Shown here: piece by piece, positions 45,501 through 54,786 of the stretch
Numbering within the stretch: position 1 is the stretch's first letter
Layout of the letters: every line of letters begins with the position of its first letter
Origin: Albula goreensis
Lineage: Eukaryota > Chordata > Actinopteri > Albuliformes > Albulidae
Direction of reading: 5' to 3'
Assembly (NCBI GenBank): GCA_022829145.1
Contig: CM040763.1
Span: 6,608,641-6,672,640, forward strand
DNA length: 64,000 nt
Notes under the pieces: generated by a model
What the model was told of the DNA's origin: nothing
Database searches by the model: none
The model's input: the letters and a program-made list of their open reading frames with translations, nothing else
Made by a program: the position numbers and the translations under genes

Positions 45501-46740
45501 ACCTTACTGTAAACCACTATGATAATAGGCAGTGACAGTATAATTACATTATCCAATCATTATAATACAATTAATAATGAGGCAGTGATAGTAATTGTTG
45601 AAGTAACAATAGCTCTAATGATAATTTTAATATAATTTGTAGTGGTATTGACCATAGTATCATTAGTAGTGTTAGTATAGTAATAGCAATATTGATTTTA
45701 TAGGTAGTAGTAGCAGTAGTCATGGTGATGCAGCATTAATTGTATAAATGATAAGTAATTTTTCAGTAGGGTGAATGTGCTGTAGGTTTCCACTCCATGT
45801 CAAGCCATGACACAATGTCTGTAGAGGGTGCAGACAGCATGGGAGAAGCACTGTGTGCTGTACAGTGGTTTCAGAGATCACCTTCACCACCTCACTCAGC
45901 TCAGAAATTCCGCTTCCTGGGATGCTAATCGAGGTGACCTGGAGAGTTACACCATTTGAGTATACTTCCAGTGCCTGTGGAAATGATCAGGTACATGCAG
46001 TCCCACTGGCAACAGAGTTATCAGGGTTCAGAAATGGCATTGGAAGGATTATGCCTCCTGAAATTGAGATATCAAATCCGCCATTTTGAGTCAAAAAGCT
46101 CTCGGGTAAAGGATTGCCAAGGAGTGTCTCACTGAGAAGATTGCAGAAAAAAAAGTCTGCAAGGCCACAAGATTAAAATAAGACTCCAATACAAGCTATG
46201 TTATCATGACAGAAAAAATATGAACAAAAGTACGGTGAGGAATTAGAAAATAAGATCATATAATGATAGTTTTGTTCAGTCTGATGAGGCTAATTTACCT
46301 GCAAACAATTGTTATTGGTGGTTTACATCTCATAATAAAATTAAATTAGTTATTTTACACCTTTTGAAAATTAGGTGTAAAACAGGACAAATACTTCAAT
46401 GCACAGTTAAACGTAGTTCAAAACATTTATCCAAAGTAAAACAAAGCACATATCCTGCTGTTGGGTGGAGTTGTAATATATCGGCGTGAGACACTCAGGG
46501 TGAAATGATTTCACGGAGAGAAACCTGAGCAGGGTGTGCATGATCTGTTTTATTTTTATTGTTAAAGTCTTTGGAGCAGTTTTTATGGACCAACTGGGAT
46601 AGCCTGGAAACATGCAATTACACTCAGTCAGCCCTGGGGAGACAGGACTGAATGCATGTTATTTAATTTTGAAGGTGTCGTTAGGTGGGTTGCGAGCTTG
46701 AGAGGTGACAATGCCCAAGATTTGACCTTTAGCAGAGTGT
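42126..46740. other. Intergenic, unassigned
   Basis: No gene is supported. It contains a CA tract at 42,501-42,534 and CA-rich sequence to 42,655, T-runs near 43,120-43,133 and 44,031-44,044, and AT-rich DNA elsewhere. Trinucleotide-like TAG/TAA sequence lies at about 45,560-45,760. Confidence 0.5.
42501..42655. repeat. (CA)n microsatellite and CA-rich flank
   Basis: A pure CA tract at about 42,501-42,534 followed by CA-rich imperfect sequence to 42,655. Confidence 0.9.
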
Positions 46741-46741
46741 G

Positions 46742-46773
46742 GGTGGGATTTGGGGGGGAGGGGGTGGGGCGGG
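46742..46773 (+). other. G-rich tract, candidate G-quadruplex near promoter
   Basis: Runs GGGGGGG, GGGGG, GGGG and GGG separated by one base each. It sits about 0.5 kb upstream of the probable tmem168 start site. Confidence 0.5.
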
Positions 46774-47149
46774 CAAGAAAAAGAGGACACATGGTAACCC
46801 TAACAAAACAGAGATAAAGTCTCAAGGATATGTAGCACTTGGTTTAACATTGCTTTCTTCCTCAAAATCTACATTAACCTGTGTGAGAAACTGCAGGTGT
46901 GAGTGTGTGAAATGAGTCCCATGCTTGAGGTTCTTACTCAATATGCAAGTTGGGAGACTTGCCTCACTATGCACAGTGCCATGTGTGAGTGTTTTTAATT
47001 GGGATACTTGCAGTGAAAAACGTAAGGCAAGTGACTCTTGAGCCACAAAGGTATTGTCAGCTTAGATGTAAACAGAGTCAAAACAGACTGTGCCTATCAG
47101 TCTGACGGTCACTTTCATACGTCTTTTCATACGCGTTAACTCTAAACCA

Positions 47150-47310
47150 AATTGAAAGGAAAGGACAAAATATTCAGAAAGAATGTTTGTTTGGAACTAA
47201 GATCACGGTCTGAAACCAGACGCCAGAGTCTTGACGCAATAGCGATTTGCGTTTTGCCACGTTTGTCCGCCTTTGATTGCTGTAGTTTAGGAAAGGAAGA
47301 TGGCGGATGT
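47150..47310 (+). promoter_or_regulatory. tmem168: Probable tmem168 core promoter
   Basis: CpGs become more frequent here than in the flanks. AAGATGGCGG at 47,297-47,306 matches the YY1 motif that typically lies just downstream of TATA-less start sites, which places the start site slightly upstream of 47,297. TGACGCAAT at 47,232-47,240 is a C/EBP-ATF type composite site. No TATA box was seen. The gene's first coding exon begins with a good splice acceptor 1.5 kb downstream, so a separate upstream first exon is expected; transcript data would be needed to place it. Confidence 0.45.
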
Positions 47311-47400
47311 AAAACAAGAAAGTTTTCAAACTGGAAAAGTTAACGATGGATTGATCATGAACGTTTACAAGTTTCGTTTGGTTAAAACGAACCATAACAA
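47285..47400 (+). other. tmem168: Probable non-coding exon 1 of tmem168
   Basis: The interval runs from the YY1-type motif to a candidate donor AACAA|GTAACT at 47,400/47,401. The ATG inside the YY1 motif (47,300) opens a 34-codon upstream frame that stops at 47,402-47,404 if unspliced (MADVKQESFQTG... start). The human gene also has a 5' untranslated first exon as I recall. The exact ends are inferred only. Confidence 0.3.
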
Positions 47401-48789
47401 GTAACTCTTTCTATTTTATTTATTTTATGAGCTATTCTTTATTGCAATTCTATTTTCTCCTCTTCAATCTGACCAACTAAGTCAACATTACTTACCGATA
47501 GCTATGCTAGCGCTAGCTGACTTTACATTTTTGCGTAGGTTAACGATAATATGATAGCTAGCCTGCGTTGGAAGTAGCCAACAGTACTATGGAAATAGCA
47601 GGCTTGCAATCGTACATTGTTGTCGAGGTCAGCTATTATTTTTTGTAGGTTAGCCAAATTAATGCAATAGCATTATGGATTTGTACGCTTTTCAAGTATG
47701 CAGTAGAGTTAAATGCCGGCCTAGAGTTGGCTCTAACTTTCTAGCAATGATAGATCGGTAGTGAGATGGCTGGATAACTGGGATGTCTGTATCTTATCAC
47801 TATGTGAGACAGGGAACCGTCGCTAGAATAACGTTATGCAGTGCGAGATAGGATAGTTAACTTTAACTGTTTGTTGTGATGGTGTAAATATGAATTTCAG
47901 TGTCTTGATAGTGATACCTATCCAGTGCTACTGACAATCAGATGGGTTTTTTCTGTGTTGATACTGATTTATGTATTTATGCTTGCTATTGCTTAATGTT
48001 TTTTTTTCTATCGCATTACTTCAGATATTGATTATAGCGATTAGCTAACAATGGTGTCAGATATCTGACACAGGAAACCGTATATACCGTCAGAAATAAG
48101 TGTTAATACCTGCGGTAATGGTAATGAATCTGCAGCTGTTTGAGTGATACGAGTACGGAAATGGAGACGCTGAAGAGGGAAAACCGGTTTCAGAAATCTT
48201 TACAGAACACCATTTTCAGCTGGCTACCTAGCTTTATAATTATATAATATATAATTAATGACAAGGTAGTCATTGGAGGGAAGAATTCTTAAAATGTGCA
48301 TTCCAGCTCTACTCTTGCTTGTTGGTCGCTAATGAATTATGCAGGTTTGTAGTCTGAGTGTTAGATGCTTGCTTACATCAGTAGTTTAGCTTTAACTTTT
48401 TTTTCGTACATGTTAAAAATGACTGACTGGAGTTTCGCTGAGTTGTAGCCACAGCTAGTATTGTAGCTTAATGACAATCACTTGATTACCATGTGACAAA
48501 TCACTCGTGGTTGTGTTTAGGCAAGATAGCATATAGTGTGGGTGCCTTGTATTGTCTGACAACTGTTAATCTTGTTAAGGTCACAGAACTGTTAATCTGC
48601 CTGATTGAGATGAAATGTATATATTTTACATTGGTCGTTTAGGGCAAATGACATGCTGTGTGGTGGTATATTTAAGCTTTTAGGAAGATCTAAAGGATGT
48701 TAAATAGATTGAATAAAGGGTGGTTATCAGAAGTTCTTGGATGTGTTTATAATCATACAATACATTTATTTCCTTTTCTGTTTTCTCAG
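47401..48789 (+). other. tmem168: Probable tmem168 intron 1
   Basis: AT-rich with several GCTAGC/CTAGCTA words between 47,500 and 47,560, and no recognised repeat. It ends in a strong acceptor, pyrimidine-rich TTTCCTTTTCTGTTTTCTCAG, with AG at 48,788-48,789. Confidence 0.4.
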
Positions 48790-50051
48790 TTGTGGAAGAT
48801 GCCATCCGGTTCCTAACATCTGAGGAATGTTGGTCTGAATTCCTTCCATCTCTGGGCAACTAATTAAAGAACATTCGATTGCCTGATTGTGATGAGCTTG
48901 CGCTCCTCCTCGTTAATGTGCAGGTCGTTACGCTACTGTGTCAGTCACTGCCTCTACGCTACCATGACCAGAATGGAAGAGGTCAACAGGGAGGCCAACA
49001 TGCTGTCCCCTGTGCGGTTCCTGGGCTGTTTCTCCAGCCTGACCCTCCTCGTGGCCGTCTGTTTGGGCCTGTATGTCCGCTGGGAGAAGACGTCTGAAGC
49101 AACCATCCTGGTCATTTTCATCCTGGGCCTGTTTGTCCTGGGAATCGCCAGCATTTTGTACTACTACTTCTCCATGGAAACAGCTAGTATGAGCCTCTTC
49201 CATCTGTGGTTTGGGTTCCTCCTTGGTCTGCTCTGTTTCCTCAACAGCCCCGCCTTGGTCAACGATGTCAAGGAGGAGACCACCAATTACCTGCTGTTAG
49301 CCAGCGCGGTTTTAAGAACTCTGTGGGCGGTTCTGGAGAGGATCCGTGGGTCCGTGCGGTACCGGCCGACCCTGTTGACCTCCGCAGAGTTCCTGGAGCT
49401 GGTGGGGTTCGCCATCGCGAGCACCATAATGCACCTCCGTGACGCGGTGAGCTTGATTGTCTTGGTGGTGGCCCTGGCAGCCCTGGTGGTGGACCTCCGG
49501 ATGAAGTCCTTCCTGGCCATCCCCAATCTGGTCTGCTTCTTGTTGGTCACCTCGCTGGCCTTCTTCAAGTCCCTGGAAATCGCCACCAACCCGTTTGCCC
49601 TGGTCTGCTATCTGAGCAGGCTGATTTGCGACCCACTGCTGGACGTGTACTTCAGCGGGTTGACAGTGACCGAGCGCTGGCTTCCTTCCTCACGCGGGGT
49701 GCCGTCCTCCGCAAGCTCACGGTTCTCCCTCTGGGGCTGGTGGAGCTCACTTTCCTCGTCCTGGCCGCCATCAAGCTGGCCGACCTGGAGCTGTGGTACG
49801 TGGTCATCCCGGGCTTCTGTGTCTCCGCCGTGTTCTGGGTGGTCTGCCACACCATCCTGGTGGTCACGCTCTGGGGCTTCCACACCAAGCTCAACGACTG
49901 CCAGAAGGTGTACTGTGCCCAGCGCTCGGACGGCCGCAGCCTGGACCGGGTTATGGCCTCCAAGGGCATGCGCCATTTCTGCCTGATCTCAGAGCGCCTG
50001 GCCTTCTTCAGCCTGCTCTCTACCGCCATTTTGGCAGGCATTTCATGGCAG
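48790..50051 (+). other. tmem168: tmem168 exon 2 (5' UTR end plus N-terminal coding)
   Basis: The acceptor AG is at 48,788-48,789 and the donor CAG|GTAAGC at 50,051/50,052, ending in phase 0. The exon carries about 100 bases of 5' UTR and then residues 1-387, including hydrophobic segments at roughly 42-62, 70-94, 101-119, 132-148, 166-182, 185-201, 206-226, 232-250, 278-298, 302-328 and 365-385. The reading frame breaks just after Trp263 (TGG at 49,678-49,680): the next conserved residues ([12 protein letters not shown]) lie in the +2 frame, as if one G of a GGG had been lost. Exon GC content is far above the flanking introns. Confidence 0.93.
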
Positions 50052-52985
50052 GTAAGCCGCAGTCCTCACAGTAAATAAACATGATTAAGCCCCCTCACAC
50101 TCTGTGCATGAGGATGTAGTCCCAGAAGCCATTTTGTGCCAGGTAGACCTGAGTCCTCATGGTTGATAAAATCTTACTGAATTACCTCTTGAGTGCTTGC
50201 ACGAGGATGCCACCCTGGATGCCATGTTTTTGCCGGGTAATTTGCATGTTAGTCCACGTTAGTAGATTAAATCAGATTAAATGAGCACACCTGCATACAT
50301 TACATACATGGTACATATATTTTCACTCCTGCATTCACTTTCACACCAGGTTGGCCTGAGTTCTTCATGTAGGTGAAATCAGATGAAAGCCACAGCAGTT
50401 TGGATGAAATGACTGCAGTAACATAAAAAGTGGTTATTTGGATCTCTTCTGAAATTCACTCAGGTGCCTTAACAACTCCTCAGAGATTCAACTCCGTAAT
50501 GGGCAGAGGTGTCATATTTTCAGTAATCTGTCAAAATCATTAATTCTTTTGTGATTTAATTAGCATCTTCTCTTGTCTGCATTTCTGTCCTGCACCCAAC
50601 GTTTCAACCCACAGGCCAATTTATTATTTAATTGCCCTTGATTTCAGTGACTCATTTAATTAAAATTGATTGGAAAGTACCTGCGTCATGTTGGTGATTA
50701 ACAGTGAACTGCTAAGCTTGATAACGAGATGCACCCGCTGGTGCATTTTCAGGACACTCATCTCCTGCAGTTCAGCTGCATGAGAGATGTCATTTCTTAA
50801 AAAATCCAATATTTACAGAACACCTTCAAAAAGCTCTATGGTAGTCTCAAGTCCAGGTCCTCATTCTCTGTTAAATCATGTGGATGGCTTCTACAAATTT
50901 TCTTGCCAAGGCCACCTGAAATCTGGTTGGTTCCTGTACAGTCACATTCCCTGAGATCTCAAACCACATTCCCTGAGAGGTAGCACATACGTGCTGAGCT
51001 GTGACTCAGTGTGACTGATTATTATCTTGACAAGTGAGGCTGAAGTTATGTATTTTATGGAGTTTGCAAGCCTAGCCATAGGACATTATTTTGAAACAAG
51101 ATATTCAATGGGAATATGCTGGAAATTTTTTTTTTTTTTTCAACCTTCGTTACTATAAACGCTAACGGAAAACAGTTGAAAGCTCAGGACAACAAAGGGT
51201 AATTTCACAAGAATGTATAAATGGTTGTTTGAGAATACAACATAGTTTCAGAGAAGTTGGCTCACTTATTTTTGTGCTCGACCTGCAAGCCAGGCTGGCT
51301 GCTCCTGTCTGGCACTTTTGATACATGCACACACTTATTCCAATATGCTTGAATGAATTACCATTTCAGAGTGTGGCATTCATGACTGCAGAACTGCAGC
51401 AGTACTTCGGCATCCTTTAATTTTTGACATCACAAGATAAGACACAGCCTAATCTACAGCTGTGTAGTGGGCACTAGAAGGTATCCCAGTTCCCATGAAC
51501 CTTCCCCATGACAAAATCATTTTTTATCATGTATTTGGACATCCTCTTCTGTCTTCAGCTGCTTAACTGCACTTTTGAGAGCCATATCTTTTTTTATAAG
51601 CCTCTGTTTCGTGCCGTTATGTTATTACCTGAACCTGTCTGGTGTTTGGTATGAGCCGAGGAAAGAATTTCCTCATTCGAGGACAGTAAAATAATCTATT
51701 TAAAAAAAAAAAGACTCGAGCACATTTCTGCGCTCATATTTCACCCTGTCAGCATCCCGTCTCCCACACTTCACACAGAAAAAGATGGGGCGCAGTAAAC
51801 AATATGTCAAGGTCTGAGTTCAGCTTAGTATGGTACTGTAGGATATGCTCACAGTTCAGGCCTGTCAGAGGGAGGTCGGATGAGGACGCGGCAAGCTGTG
51901 GCCGAGAATACGCCAGCCCTGTCCTTTCTGTGAAAGAGTCAGGCCCAAAAGTTATTGCCCAATCCACTTCAGAGCAGAGCAGAGCAGTTATCATAATTGC
52001 CTTTCCGGTGTGCCGATTGGCTGAGCGGGAAGACAGGTGAGGTCACTGTTCTCCAGTAAAAGACAGTTGCTTCTGTGGAAAATGTCAGGTACGCAGCTTG
52101 CTTTCTGTTTTTCTAAAAAGAAAGTGATCAAAAAAACTTTTTTCCTTTTTATCATCATTATTGACGCAAGGTTGTTTAAAACAGCAAGCTGGAGTGTTGG
52201 AGTATAAACCATGCTGCAGTATAATTATCAAACTGTTACTGAAGTAGAACCAAAATTGAGCTGCCAATTTTACATTTTGGGCTTGGACAAGAATTCATAT
52301 TAATTGTGACAGCTGTGTCATTTCAATATTTTTTACAGGGGTGGGGTATGGGAGGGCGTGGGAGGGAGGGGGTTTGGTGTATGGAGGGGGGCAGGTTCAT
52401 CACAAGCCCTGAACTGTCTTCTGACACTTTCCACACAGAGTGTCTCTCTCCACACTTAGTGTTTGAGCAGTGTCTGTTCTGACCAGAACACCATGTCAGT
52501 GTTTTAAAACAAACATTGCACATTTGACAAAGACCTAATTACAGTAAACATGGCCTTGTGGATTTGAACATGGAAACCCTTAAACAGTGTTTTGAGTTTT
52601 TCTGATTAATCAGAAAACCCTGAGGTTTAGACTTTGAGTGTCTCTGAGGTCTGAAGTGTCTGTATTGATTGCTGAACGTTCTCTGCTGGCATCAGGTGTC
52701 GGAGAGCAGAAGTACTTTTGATGTGTGGGGCTTCTGACAGGCCCAAGTCCTCTGCCCTTGGCTGAGACACTGAGCGTCTGAAAAAAGGATCATTTCAGAT
52801 TATTCAGTAAAAATCACATCTGTGTTTCGCCGTTTTTAACATTGTGTGTCTGCATCAACGCCAAAAGTGTAAGTGTCCCTGTTTTGTGAAAAGACTATTT
52901 GTCTCTTGTATTTTTAAAAAGGTGAAAGGCGACATGGTCATGTATTTGTATTCCCTGTTGCCTGGTAGCAGGGCCTGTTTGTGTC

Positions 52986-53034
<49 letters not shown>

Positions 53035-53082
53035 GTGAGTGTGTGTGTGTGTCTGTCTGTCTGTCTGTCTGTCTGTTCTGTC

Positions 53083-53147
<65 letters not shown>

Positions 53148-54751
53148 TCCCTGTAGCGGTGAGTATGTTTCTGTGTGTATTTTCCTGTAGCCAGTGGGAC
53201 CTTCATGAGTATGTGTTTTGTGTAGCCTGTATCTCTGAGTGTTTCTGTGTGTGTTTGTGTTTCCTGTAGCCAAATAGCAGGAGCTTCATGAGTATGCTGC
53301 TGCTGGTGCTCCCTCTGGAGTCTCTGGCTCACGGGCTCTTCCACGAGCTGGGAAACTGCCTGGGAGGAACCTGCGTGGGGTATGCCCTGGTGATTCCCAC
53401 AAGCCACTGCAGGTACAGAGCACAGTGCCATGTCTATGTACTGCTACTATTGTCTTTGCTAGAGCAAAATGCCTTTTCTATGTACTACTGCTGCAGAATA
53501 GAGTACCTTCTCTGTGCACTGCATCTATATTATTTTACACAACTCTGCTAATTCTGTACGTCCTGGTGCTGGTGTCTGTTGTGTCTGAGTGCAGCCCAAC
53601 CTTTATGACATCATAGTTGATTATCTCACCTTCACAGCTGTCAGTTGTCAGATTGAGGACCACTGAATCTTATAATGGGCGGAGCTGCCATCAGCTGTTT
53701 GCCAATAAAAATAATTTGGACACCACAAGAAAAACACACCAATTGGCTCGAATGAATGGGTCACTGGCAGCATATGGTATTGCTACCCAGTTTCTGTTTC
53801 ATGCTGTTGCTGATCTCACCCACAAACCACTTCACTTCACACCCCTGAATCGTCAAAGTTACGAAAACAGAACTCTATGTCATAGCTCTGTCTTTGTCGT
53901 TTTTCAGTATCAAGATTTCATGCATATAAAAATGACTATATGCACATGATACATGAACATAATGCTTGCATCACCAGTTGTTCACTGTCAGTGTTTCATG
54001 GCTGTGTGACAAACCAAGCAAATAATAGTTTATTTAGCTCTACATACAACTAATACTTTTTTGATATCATGTAATAATAAAGCCATTAAAGCTGTGAATT
54101 TAGTTGAAATTTGTGATGTATGGGACCAATTTCATTTTCAGTGTCACATTTTTCTGTTCTCGTCAGTTGAGAGTAATCTGCGTACATCTGTTTTTGTTCA
54201 GTCTTCCAAATAATTAAAATAAGGATAGACATGTCAGGAAAATAACAAATTTGAATTTATTTAAAATTGTCATAATTGGTGAAAGCAGACTCATTGAAAC
54301 GTAGAGGAGTGGCGCTGGGGAGGTTGGCTGTGTAAAGCACAGAGCTCTTAGTGGGGAATATCAGTGTCAGTCAGCAGCAGACATCTTTAGGGACATTAAT
54401 ACAAGGAGTCTGTCTGTGATGTTTGGCGATCTTCCCCTCTCGCACGAATGGCATTTCGGATCCCAGACCTGTGGCGTATCCCGACAAGCGCGATATAGTC
54501 CAAACGCACACCGTGGGGTGGGGGAATCATACTGCTGAAAAGCGGTTCTGACGATGCGCCGCCCCTCCCTGATTGCTGGTCTACGGCAGCCAGCGCTCTG
54601 TATTCCAGCACAGCGGAGTCCCACTGAGGAGGGCCGCACATGCCGAGAATATAGCGCTTCATAATTTGGTATTTGATGGTCTCGGATCATGTTTTTTCAA
54701 TGATGAGGTGCCTCAAGGGAGAGTGAGTGAGAACGAGAGAAGGGGGAGGGG

Positions 54752-54786
<35 letters not shown>

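Larger units (their letters stand above)
50052..53269 (+). other. tmem168: tmem168 intron 2
   Basis: 3.2 kb, GT...AG. Its first ~330 bases contain three diverged copies of the exon 2 donor region, and its last ~120 bases contain two copies of the exon 3 acceptor region. It also has a T17 run near 51,127, a G-rich tract at 52,336-52,393, and CTGT and GT microsatellites at 52,986-53,146. Confidence 0.9.

Noticed and set aside
48879-49097. Other-frame start inside exon 2
   Set aside because: Frame shadow of tmem168; the true frame aligns with the known family.
49608-50041. Minus-strand frames of 122 and 129 codons
   Set aside because: Antisense to the GC-rich coding part of tmem168 exon 2; expected from codon third-position bias.
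52895-53431. 178-residue minus-strand frame
   Set aside because: Runs through the CTGT/GT repeats and antisense to tmem168 exon 3; a shadow of repeat and host exon.
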